Shown here piece after piece: positions 22,611-31,570 of a DNA stretch of 64,000 bases. The first letter of the stretch is position 1. Each line of letters begins with the position of its first letter. The notes beneath the pieces were generated by a model that worked only from the letters and a program-made list of their open reading frames with translations, did not search any database and was not told the DNA's origin. Origin of the DNA: an uncultured Neglectibacter sp. (GTDB lineage Bacteria; Bacillota; Clostridia; Oscillospirales; Acutalibacteraceae); contig CALFFN010000027.1 of NCBI GenBank assembly GCA_937958185.1, positions 1 to 64,000 of the forward strand, read 5' to 3'. Made by a program: the position numbers and the translations under genes.

Positions 22611-23776
22611 AGCTCTTTCAGGAACGCTTCCATGCGCTCCAAAGCTTCGGTGATGTGCTTGATGGAATAGGAATAGGAAATGCGGACAAAGCCCTCGCCG
22701 CAGGCGCCGAAGGCGTCCCCGGGAATGACCGCCACATGGTGGGAATAGATCAGCTTTTCGCAAAATTCCTGAGAGGAAAGCCCGGTGGACTGAATGGACG
22801 GGAACACGTAGAACGCGCCCTCCGGCTCAAAGCAGGTCAGCCCCATCTGGTTCAGCCCGTCCACAATGAGCCTGCGCCGCATATCGTACTGCCCCCGCAT
22901 ATATTCGATGTCCTCGTCCCCGTTCTCCATGGCCTCGATGGCCGCGTACTGGCTGGTGGTGGGGGCGCTCATGATGGCAAACTGGTGGAGCTTCGTCATC
23001 ACCCCGATGATCTCCGCCGGTCCGGCGGCATAGCCCAGCCGCCAGCCCGTCATGGAATGGGATTTGGAGAAGCCGTTGACCAGCACCGTCCGCTCCCGCA
23101 TGCCCGGCAGGGAAGCAAAAGACACATGGGGCGTGCCGCCATAGGTGAGGGACGCGTAGATCTCATCGGAAAGCACGATCAGGTTATGGCGCTCCACCAC
23201 CCCGGCGATCTCTTCCAGGTCCTCTTTCCGCATGACCGCCCCGGTGGGGTTGTTGGGATAGGGCAGCACCAGAAGCTTTGTCCTGTCCGTGATTTTTTCC
23301 TCCAGCTCCTGTGCCGTCAGCCGGAAGCCGTTCTCCGGCTTTGTCTCCACGATGACGGGCACGCCCCCGGCGATCTGGGTAATGGGCACATAGCACACAA
23401 AGGAGGGTTCGGGGATCAGCACCTCGTCGCCCGGAGAGACTATGCTGCGAATGCAGAGGTCGATGGCCTCGCTGCCGCCCACCGTCACCAGGACGTCGGT
23501 TTCCGGGGCGTACTGCACATGGTAGTGGCGCTGCAAAAACGCCGCGATGCTTTCCCGCAGGCGGATAAAGCCCCGGTTGGGGGTGTAGCGGGTGCGCCCC
23601 TTTTCCAGGGACTCGATGCCCGCCTCCCGAATATGCCAGGGAGTATGAAAATCCGGCTCGCCCACGGAAAGGGAGATCACGTCCTCCATCTCATTGGCAA
23701 TGTCGAAAAATTTCCGAATGCCGGAGGGCTTGATGTTTTTCGCCGTGGGATTCAGCAATGTATTGTAATCAATCAC
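22607..23776 (-). CDS. Class I/II PLP-dependent aminotransferase
   Basis: A 389-residue fold-type I aminotransferase. The PLP-lysine motif is NGFSKSHSMTGWRLG, and the substrate/PLP residues YPNNPTGAV and SDEIYASL are present. The N-terminal SLSVGEPDFHTP is typical of the aspartate/aromatic aminotransferase subgroup. The start codon is GTG at 23776, with GGGGGAG upstream inside the Lrp gene; the two genes overlap by eight bases. Close linkage to an Lrp-type regulator and aroB suggests aromatic or branched-chain amino acid metabolism. Confidence 0.9.
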   Translation of the reverse strand: MIDYNTLLNPTAKNIKPSGIRKFFDIANEMEDVISLSVGEPDFHTPWHIREAGIESLEKGRTRYTPNRGFIRLRESIAAFLQRHYHVQYAPETDVLVTVGGSEAIDLCIRSIVSPGDEVLIPEPSFVCYVPITQIAGGVPVIVETKPENGFRLTAQELEEKITDRTKLLVLPYPNNPTGAVMRKEDLEEIAGVVERHNLIVLSDEIYASLTYGGTPHVSFASLPGMRERTVLVNGFSKSHSMTGWRLGYAAGPAEIIGVMTKLHQFAIMSAPTTSQYAAIEAMENGDEDIEYMRGQYDMRRRLIVDGLNQMGLTCFEPEGAFYVFPSIQSTGLSSQEFCEKLIYSHHVAVIPGDAFGACGEGFVRISYSYSIKHITEALERMEAFLKEL

Positions 23777-24263
23777 AAAGGTTGCTCCCCCTCTCGTCCC
23801 GTTCCTCGTAATCGCTGTTATAGACGATGCCGCCGTCCTTGTACTTGGTCAGCACAAAATGGGTGGCGGTGGACAGCACCCCGTCAATGGGCGCAAGGCG
23901 CTTGCTGACGAACATGGCAATGTCGGACATGGTGGCGCCTGTCACCGTCACCGCCAGATCGTACCCGCCGGACATCAAATACACGCTTTCCACCTCCGGG
24001 AAGTTCATGACCCGCCCTGCGATCTCGTCGAAGCCCGTATCCTTCTGGGGGGAGACCCGCAGCTCAATGAGCGCCGTGGCGCGGTGAACGTCCGTCCGCT
24101 CCCAGTTGACCAGCGCGTGATAGCCCTTGATCACGCCCTCTTTTTCATAGTCGGCGATGGCTTTCTTTACGTCCGCCTCCGTTTCGTTCAGCATGACCGC
24201 CAGCTGGGCGGGGGTCAGGGTAGCGTCCTCCTGCAAAAGCCCAAGAACCTGATTCATTGCCAT
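23769..24263 (-). CDS. Lrp/AsnC family transcriptional regulator
   Basis: A 164-residue regulator: an N-terminal winged HTH (LTPAQLAVMLNETEADVKKAIADYEKEG) and a C-terminal RAM/ActR ligand domain (about residues 62-140, VYLMSGGYDLAVTVTG). Such proteins sense amino acids as octamers or dimers. ATG 24263 follows AAGGAAGG. It overlaps the aminotransferase gene, so that gene is a likely direct target. Confidence 0.9.
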   Translation of the reverse strand: MAMNQVLGLLQEDATLTPAQLAVMLNETEADVKKAIADYEKEGVIKGYHALVNWERTDVHRATALIELRVSPQKDTGFDEIAGRVMNFPEVESVYLMSGGYDLAVTVTGATMSDIAMFVSKRLAPIDGVLSTATHFVLTKYKDGGIVYNSDYEERDERGSNLCD

Positions 24264-24286
24264 AAAAATGACCTTCCTTTCGTTTT

Positions 24287-24318
24287 CTAGTAGTTAGTCG
24301 TTAGTCTTTAGTTGTTAG
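24287..24318. repeat. Family a short repeat
   Basis: CTAGTAGTTAGTCGTTAG followed by TCTTTAGTTGTTAG lies between aroB and the Lrp gene. It belongs to the TTAGTYGTTAG family also seen at 16447, 26876 and 40437. Confidence 0.6.
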
Positions 24319-24340
24319 AAAAAGCTTTTGCCGTTCACGG

Positions 24341-25453
24341 CTACAGCTCCTCCAAAATTTCCCGGGCTGTCTGCTCCGCGACGGGGGTGGAAAATACGCC
24401 GGGGGAAAATTCCACCACGCCGCCGATCCCCCGCTGCAGCACGAAATGCAGTTTGCCGTCCTTTACCTTTTTGTCGGTGTACAGCTTTTGCACCAGCTCG
24501 TCTTTTTTTATTTCCGGGGGAATTTTTACGGGCAGCCCTGCCCGTTCCAGCAGCGCCAGCACCCGGCGGCGCTCCTCCTCCGTCAAATAGCCCATGCGCT
24601 GCGCCAGCGCCGTTTCCGCCGCCAGCCCGATGGACACCGCCTCTCCGTGCAGCAGGGTGTAGCCGCTGACCGTTTCGATGGCCCTGCCCACGGTATGCCC
24701 CAGGTTCAATATCTCCCGCAGCCCGCTTTCCCGCTCGTCCTGCATGACCACCTCGTATTTGATGCGGCAGTTTTCCTCCGCCACAGCGGTGCAGACCTTC
24801 TCGTCACAGGCAAGCAGCCCGGAAAGGTTCTGCTCCAGATACTCAAAGAAGCCCGGGTGGGCAATGCAGGCGTGCTTGACCGTTTCCGCCAGCCCGCTGG
24901 AAATCTGCCGCTTTGGCAGGGTCTTCCACGCGTTTACGTCGACATATACCTTTTTCGGCTGATGGAAAAGCCCGATCAAATTGGTGGCGAGTGGGGTATC
25001 CACCGCGGTCTTGCCCCCGACGGAGGCGTCCGCCGCCGCCAGCAGTGTGGTGGCATAGTTCACAAAGGGCACGCCCCGGGCAAAGGTTCCGGCAAGGAAA
25101 CCCGCCAGGTCCGTGACCACGCCGCCGCCGATGGCGATCACGGCGCAGTCCCGGCGGCAGCCCCTTTCCAGCAGCTCGTCTTCCAGCCGTGCCTTTGTTT
25201 CCCGGGTCTTCTGCCGCTCCCCGGCGGGGAACACGAACAGCTCCGCCTGAAAGCCCGCTTCCCGCAGCATGGCTTGCAGCTTATCGCCGTACAGCGGCTT
25301 TACATTGCTGTCGGTGATAAGCGCCAGCTTTTTTCGGTTTCCCACCAGCCCGTTTTGCAGATCGGCAACAAGCTTTTCTTCCAGCCCGAAGCCGATCTCG
25401 ATTTCATAGCTGTCGTCCACCACTTTTTTCAGCTCTACCTGAAACACACCCAT
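24341..25453 (-). CDS. aroB: 3-dehydroquinate synthase
   Basis: A 370-residue AroB: converts DAHP to 3-dehydroquinate in the shikimate pathway, using NAD+ and a divalent metal. Signature stretches are GGGVVTDLAGFLAGTFARGV, TTLLAAADASVGGKTAVD and NLGHTVGRAIE (metal ligand histidine). Length is typical. The start ATG 25453 has GGAGCGC upstream. It lies 15 bases after the PHP phosphatase gene on the minus strand, so the two are probably co-transcribed. Confidence 0.95.
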   Translation of the reverse strand: MGVFQVELKKVVDDSYEIEIGFGLEEKLVADLQNGLVGNRKKLALITDSNVKPLYGDKLQAMLREAGFQAELFVFPAGERQKTRETKARLEDELLERGCRRDCAVIAIGGGVVTDLAGFLAGTFARGVPFVNYATTLLAAADASVGGKTAVDTPLATNLIGLFHQPKKVYVDVNAWKTLPKRQISSGLAETVKHACIAHPGFFEYLEQNLSGLLACDEKVCTAVAEENCRIKYEVVMQDERESGLREILNLGHTVGRAIETVSGYTLLHGEAVSIGLAAETALAQRMGYLTEEERRRVLALLERAGLPVKIPPEIKKDELVQKLYTDKKVKDGKLHFVLQRGIGGVVEFSPGVFSTPVAEQTAREILEEL

Positions 25454-25468
25454 GGCGGCGCTCCTTTC

Positions 25469-26287
25469 TTATTTCAATGGCAGCATTCTGGGGCTGCGGC
25501 GTTCATACAGGGCAAGCTCCGTAAAGCCCGCTTCCCGCAGCAGCTCCATGCCCCTGTCGATCCCCTTGCCCAAATCCTCCGTGCTGTGGGCGTCGGAGCC
25601 CAGGGTCACCAGCCTTCCCCCCAGCTCCCGGTAGCGGGCAAGCAGGGGCAGGTCGGGCAGCGCTTTCCCGATTTTCTGCCGGTAGCCGGAGGTGTTCACC
25701 TCCAGCGCCTTTTCCGCCCGGATCAGCGCCAAAAGCACCTCGTCGATCTGCTTTTTGTGCTTTGACAGGTCCACGGGAATGCCGTGGTCGCCCTCGATAT
25801 ACCGCAGGGGGTAGGTCAAATGCCCCAGGGAATCGAAATTGCCCCATTCGATGACTTCCAGCAGTTCCTGCCAGTAGGCGGCGAGCAGGCGGTCCACGAA
25901 ATCCGGCGGCTGGACGGTATAGTCCAGAAAGTAAAAATCCTCAAAGCCTCTGATATTGTGAAGGGAGCCGATGATAAAATCGTACTCCTTCCCCTGAAGG
26001 GCGGCGTCTGCCGCCGGAAGATTTTGATTGGGCTGCCCCATCTCAATGCCCCGGTAAAACCGAAAATCTCCCGGAAGCGTTTTCTTCACCTTTGCCATTT
26101 CCGCCCATGCCCGCTCCACCCGGGGGGCATAGCGCTCCTCAAATTTCTGACACTCGCAGTGGTCGGTGAGGGTATAGGCGTACAGCCCTAAGTCCGCCGC
26201 CCGGGCGCACATGGCTTCCACGGGGTCGTTCCCGTCCGGCGAGCAGACAGAATGGTTGTGGCAATCCACGGCGTACAAATGCTCCAT
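25469..26287 (-). CDS. PHP-domain histidinol-phosphatase family protein
   Basis: A 272-residue PHP phosphoesterase. DCHNHSVCSPDG at the N-terminus, TDHCE near residue 45 and LGSDAHSTEDLG near the C-terminus are the metal-binding motifs. It matches the HisJ/HisK type that dephosphorylates histidinol phosphate, though related PHP enzymes act on other substrates and no his gene is nearby. ATG 26287 with GGGGAGA is preferred over an upstream in-frame ATG. It is first in the minus-strand unit with aroB. Confidence 0.85.
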   Translation of the reverse strand: MEHLYAVDCHNHSVCSPDGNDPVEAMCARAADLGLYAYTLTDHCECQKFEERYAPRVERAWAEMAKVKKTLPGDFRFYRGIEMGQPNQNLPAADAALQGKEYDFIIGSLHNIRGFEDFYFLDYTVQPPDFVDRLLAAYWQELLEVIEWGNFDSLGHLTYPLRYIEGDHGIPVDLSKHKKQIDEVLLALIRAEKALEVNTSGYRQKIGKALPDLPLLARYRELGGRLVTLGSDAHSTEDLGKGIDRGMELLREAGFTELALYERRSPRMLPLK

Positions 26288-26396
26288 GACAGGTCTCCCC
26301 TTTTCAGTAGTCGGCAATAAGCTCATTTCGAGCCGCAAAGAACGTTTTTCCGCGTTTCTCTTTGGGTACGCGGCGCGCCCCAGCCGTTATCTGATG

Positions 26397-26402
26397 ATTA
26401 TA
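26397..26402 (-). promoter_or_regulatory. Extended -10 promoter for the PHP-aroB unit
   Basis: TGCTATAAT on the minus strand gives a perfect -10 with TGn; the -35 position is poor. It is divergent from the ACT-gene promoter. Confidence 0.5.
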
Positions 26403-26460
26403 GCATAAAACTCCGAAAAAGAAAAGCGCCGGGAAAAAGCCGGGGAAAGCCACATTTCCC

Positions 26461-26489
26461 TTGACAACTCCCCCGCTGCGCTTCATAAT
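26461..26489 (+). promoter_or_regulatory. Sigma-A promoter of the ACT-PFL unit
   Basis: Perfect TTGACA (26461-26466), 17-base spacer and CATAAT (26484-26489). The start would be near 26496, with a 37-base leader. Confidence 0.75.
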
Positions 26490-26532
26490 AGAAAAGTAAT
26501 TTTCAAACAATTCCAGAGAGGAAGTTATCTGC

Positions 26533-26814
26533 ATGGAAAAGATGGAAAAGGCAGTTATCACAGTGATCGGAAAGGATATGGTGGGCATTTTGGCAAAGGT
26601 TTCCGCCATGTGTGAGAAGCAGGGCGTCAACGTGCTGGAAGTGACTCAGTCTGTATTGCAGGATATGTTTGTGATGGTCATGATGGTGGACATCACCCAC
26701 GCCACCGCAAAGGTTGCCGATATGGCGGACCAGTTTGACAAGCTGGGCGAAAGCCTGAACCTGAAAATTCACGTTATGCACGAGGATATTTTTCAGTCTA
26801 TGCACAGAATATAA
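26533..26814 (+). CDS. ACT domain protein (UPF0237)
   Basis: A 93-residue single ACT domain (AVITVIGKDMVGILAKVSAMCEKQGVNVLEVTQ). ACT domains bind amino acids and allosterically regulate enzymes. ATG 26533 follows GAGGAAG by eight bases. The next gene is the UPF0210/PFL protein; these two families are frequent neighbours in Firmicutes, so a functional pair is likely, although neither role is established. Confidence 0.92.
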   Translation: MEKMEKAVITVIGKDMVGILAKVSAMCEKQGVNVLEVTQSVLQDMFVMVMMVDITHATAKVADMADQFDKLGESLNLKIHVMHEDIFQSMHRI

Positions 26815-26875
26815 AACTCACTTTGTGAGTTTTATATTCTTGGGAGTTTCCTTTTTGTTTTTTGGAAACTCCCAA
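26808..26875. repeat. Two consecutive palindromes between the ACT and PFL genes
   Basis: AATATAAAACTCAC/GTGAGTTTTATATT (26808-26838, perfect 14 bp, including the ACT stop codon) is followed by TTGGGAGTTTCC/GGAAACTCCCAA (26840-26875, loop of T-rich sequence). The first may act as an mRNA 3' end or processing hairpin; the second lacks a following T-run. Confidence 0.65.
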
Positions 26876-26909
26876 TCTAATAACTAAAATCTAACGACTA
26901 ACAACTAAA
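26876..26909. repeat. Family a short repeat in inverse orientation
   Basis: TCTAATAACTAAAATCTAAC followed by GACTAACAACTAA, the reverse of TTAGTYGTTAG, ends just before the GAGGGT ribosome binding site of the PFL gene. Confidence 0.6.
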
Positions 26910-26924
26910 AGAGGGTCTGTCCTT

Positions 26925-28283
26925 ATGAACACCAATGAAATTTTAGAAACGATCAATATGATAGACAATGAAAACCTCGACGTGCGCACCATCACGATGG
27001 GGATTTCCCTGCTGGACTGCATCGACCCCGACGCAGAGAAGGCTGCAAAGAAAATTTATGAAAAAATCTGCCGCTATGCCGAAAACCTTGTCCGCACCGG
27101 CGAGGATATCAGCAGGCAGTACGGCATTCCCATCATCAACAAGCGCATTTCCGTGACCCCCATCGCCATGGTCTCCGGGGCGTGCCCCGGCACCTCTCCC
27201 GTACATTTTGCCAAGGCGCTGGACCGGGCTGCCAAAACGGTTGGGGTCAATTTCATCGGCGGCTATTCCGCTTTGGTGCAGAAGGGTTTTGGTCCCGGGG
27301 ATTACGCGCTAATAGAAAGCATTCCCGAGGCGCTATCCGAAACGGAATTTGTCTGCTCCTCCGTAAATGTGGGCTCCACCAAGGCGGGCATCAACATGGA
27401 CGCCGTGGAAAAAATGGGGCGCATCGTTTTGGAAACCGCCCAGCGCACCGCCGACCGGGACTGCATTGGAGCCGCCAAGCTGGTGGTGTTCTGCAACGCC
27501 CCGGAGGACAATCCCTTTATGGCGGGGGCGTTCCACGGTCCCGGCGAGCCGGACTGCGTGATAAACGTAGGCGTTTCCGGTCCCGGCGTGGTGCGGGCAG
27601 CGATCCAGAAGCTGGGCAAGGACAAAAATCTGACGGAGATCGCCGAGCTTATCAAGCGCACGGCGTTCAAGATCACCCGCATGGGGCAGCTGGTGGCGCA
27701 GGAAGCCTCCCGGCGGCTGTGCGTGCCCTTTGGCATTGTGGATCTTTCCCTCGCCCCCACCCCCGCCATCGGCGACAGCGTCGCCCATATCCTGGAGGGC
27801 ATGGGGCTGGCGCAATGCGGCGCCCACGGCACCACGGCGGCGCTGGCGCTGCTGAATGACGCGGTGAAAAAGGGCGGCGTGATGGCGTCGTCCAGTGTGG
27901 GCGGGCTTTCCGGCGCTTTTATCCCCGTAACGGAGGACGCCGGCATGATAGACGCCGCACGCAGCGGCTGCCTGACCTTGAACAAGCTGGAAGCCATGAC
28001 GGCGGTCTGCTCCGTGGGGCTGGACATGATCGCCCTGCCCGGCGACACCCCGGCGGAGATCATCTCCGGCATCATCGCGGACGAAATGGCGATCGGCATG
28101 GTAAACTCCAAAACCACCGCCGTCCGGGTCATTCCCGCTGTGGGAAAAGCGGCGGGAGAAGAGCTGGATTTCGGCGGGCTGCTGGGGCGAGGACCCATCA
28201 TGGCGGTAAACCCCGCTTCCCCGGCGGAATTTATCCACCGGGGCGGCAAGATACCCGCCCCCCTGCAGAGCCTGAAAAACTGA
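26925..28283 (+). CDS. PFL family protein (UPF0210/DUF711)
   Basis: A 452-residue protein of the UPF0210 family, which is structurally related to pyruvate formate-lyase-like barrels but lacks an assigned reaction. It begins NEILETINMIDNENLDVRTITMGISLLDC, the family opening, and is rich in glycine/alanine loops (SVGLDMIALPGDTPAEIISGIIADEMAIGMVN). ATG 26925 has GAGGGT upstream. It follows the ACT gene by 110 bases containing palindromes and family a repeats, and ends at a strong terminator. Confidence 0.9.
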   Translation: MNTNEILETINMIDNENLDVRTITMGISLLDCIDPDAEKAAKKIYEKICRYAENLVRTGEDISRQYGIPIINKRISVTPIAMVSGACPGTSPVHFAKALDRAAKTVGVNFIGGYSALVQKGFGPGDYALIESIPEALSETEFVCSSVNVGSTKAGINMDAVEKMGRIVLETAQRTADRDCIGAAKLVVFCNAPEDNPFMAGAFHGPGEPDCVINVGVSGPGVVRAAIQKLGKDKNLTEIAELIKRTAFKITRMGQLVAQEASRRLCVPFGIVDLSLAPTPAIGDSVAHILEGMGLAQCGAHGTTAALALLNDAVKKGGVMASSSVGGLSGAFIPVTEDAGMIDAARSGCLTLNKLEAMTAVCSVGLDMIALPGDTPAEIISGIIADEMAIGMVNSKTTAVRVIPAVGKAAGEELDFGGLLGRGPIMAVNPASPAEFIHRGGKIPAPLQSLKN

Positions 28284-28293
28284 ACAGCGTAGC

Positions 28294-28326
28294 AAAGCCG
28301 GCGGAAATTCCGCCGGCTTTTTTGTT
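28294..28326 (+). terminator. Intrinsic terminator of the ACT-PFL unit
   Basis: AAAGCCGGCGG/CCGCCGGCTTT with an AAATT loop and seven T residues, 11 bases after the PFL stop. Confidence 0.95.
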
Positions 28327-28357
28327 TGGGCTTGCAGAAACCGGGAAAAACAGGTAA

Positions 28358-28398
28358 AATGATTGCAGGGCAATCATTGCAGTCTGCACCTTCGGTGC
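28358..28398. repeat. Two small hairpins in the leader of the membrane-HIT gene
   Basis: AATGATTGC/GCAATCATT (loop AGG, 28358-28378) and GCACC/GGTGC (loop TTC, 28386-28398). The first closely resembles the ATGATCGC/GCGATCAT hairpin at 13919-13936. Confidence 0.5.
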
Positions 28399-28433
28399 TG
28401 ATAGAGCCAACAATAAATCAGGAGAAAAAAACT

Positions 28434-29774
28434 ATGCCACGGCAGAAAAAACAGAAGCTGACCAAAGAGGAAAAAAAGCTTCGGTCAGCGGAGATCAAAG
28501 CAAAAACAAAGCAGGAGATCAAAGAGCACCCGGTGCTGTTTTCCGCCTATGTGATCCTGCGGGCGCTGGTCATCGCGGTAATGATCCGCCAGGTATTCCA
28601 GCAGGAATATTACGATGTGTTCCTCTGCGCGCTGACCCTGGCGCTGTTCACCATTCCCAGCTTTGTAGAGCGGCGGCTGCACATCGACGTGCCGAACACC
28701 CTGGAGGTCATCATTCTGCTGTTTATTTTTTCGGCGGAGATTTTAGGGGAAATCCAGGAATACTACCTGATCTTCCCATTCTGGGACACCATGCTGCACA
28801 CCATGAACGGCTTCCTGATGGCGGCGATCGGCATCGCCATGGTGGATATCCTGAACCGCTCCCGGAAATTCAAGGTGCGGCTGTCCCCGGCGTTTGTGGC
28901 GGTGGTGGCGTTCTGCTTTTCCATGACCATCGGCGTGCTGTGGGAATTTTTTGAATACGGCATGGATTGTTTCTTCCACATGGACATGCAGAAGGATACC
29001 CTGATCCCCGCCGTTACCTCCGTTATGCTGAACCCGGATGGGCGCAACGCCGCCGTCACCGTTCCCATCGAAAGCGTTGTCATAAACGGTACGCCCTGGG
29101 CGGGATATATCGATATCGGGCTTCACGACACTATGAAGGACCTGCTGGTGAATTTCATCGGCGCGGTGGTGTTTTCCGTCATTGGCATGCTGTATATCAT
29201 GGGGCGCGGCAGGGGAAAATTTGCCCCGAAATTTATCCCCCGGCTGAAAGAAAACGAGCTTCCCCCGCCTGATGAGGAAAAGGGCGGGCTACTGGACCCC
29301 ATTCCCCTTTCGGAGGAAGAGCCTGAGCCTGCGAGCGCCTGCCCCGACTGCATTTTCTGCAAGATAGCGGCGGGGGACGCCCCCTGCCAGAAAATCTATG
29401 AGGACGAATACACCATGGCGTTTCTGGACATTGCCGGGGACGCCGAGGGACATACCGTGGTGATCCCCAAAGAGCACGTGGAAAGCCTGATCGATTGCGG
29501 GGAGGAGACCTGCGCCCGCCTGATGGAAACGGTGAAGCGCATCTCAGAGCACTATGTAAAAGACTGCGGCTATCAGGGCGTCAATGTGCTGAACGCCAGC
29601 GGCAGCGCCGCCCAGCAATCCGTCCCCCATCTGCACGTTCACATCATTCCCCGCCGGGAAAACGACGGGCTGAACGCCTGGCCGGAGCTGGGGCAGGACC
29701 GTAACCCTCTGGAAGCGCTGAGAGAAAAGCTGACCATGCTGCCGGAGCCGGACAAAAAGGGATCGGAGGACTGA
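28434..29774 (+). CDS. Membrane protein fused to a HIT-family hydrolase
   Basis: A 446-residue fusion. Residues 1-~260 are a basic N-terminus and about six hydrophobic segments (FWDTMLHTMNGFLMAAIGIAMVDILNR resembles the YjdF/DUF2238 type). An acidic, proline-rich linker (about 274-300) leads to a complete HIT domain (306-410: CIFCKIAAGDAPCQKIYED, then the catalytic triad H399-L-H401-V-H403). HIT proteins hydrolyse nucleotide phosphoramidates or dinucleoside polyphosphates. The reading frame is continuous and no internal ribosome binding site for the HIT part was seen, so a membrane-tethered hydrolase is predicted. ATG 28434 follows AGGAG. Confidence 0.85.
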   Translation: MPRQKKQKLTKEEKKLRSAEIKAKTKQEIKEHPVLFSAYVILRALVIAVMIRQVFQQEYYDVFLCALTLALFTIPSFVERRLHIDVPNTLEVIILLFIFSAEILGEIQEYYLIFPFWDTMLHTMNGFLMAAIGIAMVDILNRSRKFKVRLSPAFVAVVAFCFSMTIGVLWEFFEYGMDCFFHMDMQKDTLIPAVTSVMLNPDGRNAAVTVPIESVVINGTPWAGYIDIGLHDTMKDLLVNFIGAVVFSVIGMLYIMGRGRGKFAPKFIPRLKENELPPPDEEKGGLLDPIPLSEEEPEPASACPDCIFCKIAAGDAPCQKIYEDEYTMAFLDIAGDAEGHTVVIPKEHVESLIDCGEETCARLMETVKRISEHYVKDCGYQGVNVLNASGSAAQQSVPHLHVHIIPRRENDGLNAWPELGQDRNPLEALREKLTMLPEPDKKGSED

Positions 29775-29859
29775 AAGCCGTTTCCGCTACCGAAGATACT
29801 GTGTGACCTGCCGGGCTCGTGAACAGAGTGCCGGGAAAAATATTGCAGGAGGGACCTTT

Positions 29860-31188
29860 ATGGGAACTATCATCAAAACAAAGTACGGGGAGCTTTCAGG
29901 CGTAGACCACGGCTGGTATACGGAATACCGTGGCATTCCCTACGCGAAACCGCCGGTGGGAAAACTGCGCTGGAAAGCGCCCCAGGAGCCGGAACCGTTT
30001 GACGGCGTGTATCAGGCGGTAGATTTCCGTCAAAAATGCGTCCAGTCCGAGGGTTCTTCTCCCCCGTGGGATAAGGACTTTTACGATGACCCGGCATTTG
30101 ACTGCCCTGTGGATGAGGACTGCCTGTATCTCCATATTTGGGCGCCGAAAGACGCTGCGGGCTGCCCGGTAGCGTTCTGGATACACGGCGGCGCTTTTAT
30201 GGGAGGCTGGAGCAGTGAAAAGGAATTTGACGGAGCCGCCTACTGCCGCAGGGGCGTGATCTTCGTCAGCGTGGAATACCGCTGCAATGTGTTCGGCTTC
30301 CTTGCCCACCCCTGGCTGACGGAAGAAGCGGGGACCTCGGGCAATTACGGCACGCTGGATCAGATCGCCGCCCTGAACTGGGTCCATGAAAACATCGCCG
30401 CTTTCGGGGGTGACCCTGCAAACATTACCGTTTTCGGACAAAGCGCCGGCGCCATGAGCACCCAGACGCTAATCTCCTCGCCGCTGACGGAAAACAAGAT
30501 CGCCAAGGCGATCCTGCAGAGCGGCGGCTCTTACGGAAACGGTCTGCACCGCGATATTCCCCTTTCCGAGCAGGAGAGCTACGGTCTGCTGTTTTCCGAA
30601 GTCCTGCACGCCGACAGTCTGGTGGAAATGCGCGCCGCGCCTGCTGCGGAGCTGCTGGCAGCCATCGGTCCCTTTTTCGAGAAAGCCATGCCGCTGGCGC
30701 ACGGTCTGTTCCTGACCCCCACCATAGACGGGACGGTCCTGACCGGTGGATATTACGATCTGATCGATCAGGGAAAGATCAAGGATATCCCCTATATGCT
30801 GGGGTGTACCAAGGACGATATCATGACACCCAAGGATCTGAAGGACCCCATGGAGGACCCCCTTTATCAGGGCAGCGTAGCGTTCAGCCATCAGCTGGAA
30901 AAGCTGGGGCGCGACCCCGCCTATGTCTACTATTTCACGCGGGACCTGCCCGGCGACGAACAGGGCGCATGGCACTCCTCAGAGCTGTGGTACATGATGG
31001 GTACGATGGACCGTTGCTGGCGTCCCTGGACGCCGGAGGACTATGCCCTTTCCGCGCAAATGCTGGATTACTGGTGCAATTTTATGAAGACCGGCGACCC
31101 CAACGGCGAAAGCCTGCCGCAATGGAAACCCTGCGCTGGAAAAGACAGTTTCGTAAAGAAGCTGGATGTGGCAAAGCCCGTTTCCTGA
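29860..31188 (+). CDS. Type B carboxylesterase/lipase family protein
   Basis: A 442-residue alpha/beta hydrolase. EDCLYLHIWAP and IHGGAFMGGW form the oxyanion region, FGQSAGAMS holds the nucleophile serine (G-x-S-x-G), and WHSSELWYM carries the expected histidine. No signal peptide is present, so it is cytosolic. It probably hydrolyses esters of small or plant-derived substrates. ATG 29860 has AGGAGG upstream. A strong terminator follows 45 bases after the stop. Confidence 0.92.
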   Translation: MGTIIKTKYGELSGVDHGWYTEYRGIPYAKPPVGKLRWKAPQEPEPFDGVYQAVDFRQKCVQSEGSSPPWDKDFYDDPAFDCPVDEDCLYLHIWAPKDAAGCPVAFWIHGGAFMGGWSSEKEFDGAAYCRRGVIFVSVEYRCNVFGFLAHPWLTEEAGTSGNYGTLDQIAALNWVHENIAAFGGDPANITVFGQSAGAMSTQTLISSPLTENKIAKAILQSGGSYGNGLHRDIPLSEQESYGLLFSEVLHADSLVEMRAAPAAELLAAIGPFFEKAMPLAHGLFLTPTIDGTVLTGGYYDLIDQGKIKDIPYMLGCTKDDIMTPKDLKDPMEDPLYQGSVAFSHQLEKLGRDPAYVYYFTRDLPGDEQGAWHSSELWYMMGTMDRCWRPWTPEDYALSAQMLDYWCNFMKTGDPNGESLPQWKPCAGKDSFVKKLDVAKPVS

Positions 31189-31232
31189 ACCCCGGTGTTT
31201 TCTCTGGGATAAAATCAAAGGTAGATACAAAG

Positions 31233-31265
31233 ACAGTGGCGGCAGATACTGCCGCCACTGTTTCT
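31233..31265 (+). terminator. Intrinsic terminator of the carboxylesterase gene
   Basis: ACAGTGGCGGCAG/CTGCCGCCACTGT with an ATA loop, followed by TTTCTTT. Confidence 0.9.
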
Positions 31266-31436
31266 TTATAACTCTCCCAAAGCTGCGTCCTGCAAAAAGC
31301 GCGGCAGTGGATACCGAATGCCGGATCCCGGAAAGGACATGATTCCGCCTACAAACCAGCGTACCCGAAACTTTTTTCCGTCCGATGCCGGAATATTAGA
31401 CCCTTGGCGTCTATAGAACAGTGTACCTGTGAGGCA

Positions 31437-31570
31437 CTGAAAAAATATGGTTTTGCTTTTGCAAAATCACGGTTCTGCGAACCGTGAAATATTTTTTCCG
31501 CCCCTTGATGGCAGTGTACCCCAGAGACTACGAAAAAGAATGTTCGGCGTTCTTTGTCGAACATTCTTTT
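31437..31570. repeat. 134-bp structured repeat, copy 1
   Basis: Nearly identical to 31789-31922 (offset 352). It holds a nested hairpin (AAATAT..TTTTGC/GCAAAA..CGGTT/AACCG..AATATTT), a constant segment CCCCTTGATGGCAGTGTACC and a terminator-like GAATGTTCG/CGAACATTC stem. The variable hairpin differs between copies by compensatory-looking changes (CGGTT/AACCG here, CCGGCTT/AAGCCGG in copy 2). The 740-base stretch 31189-31929 has no supported gene. Confidence 0.75.
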
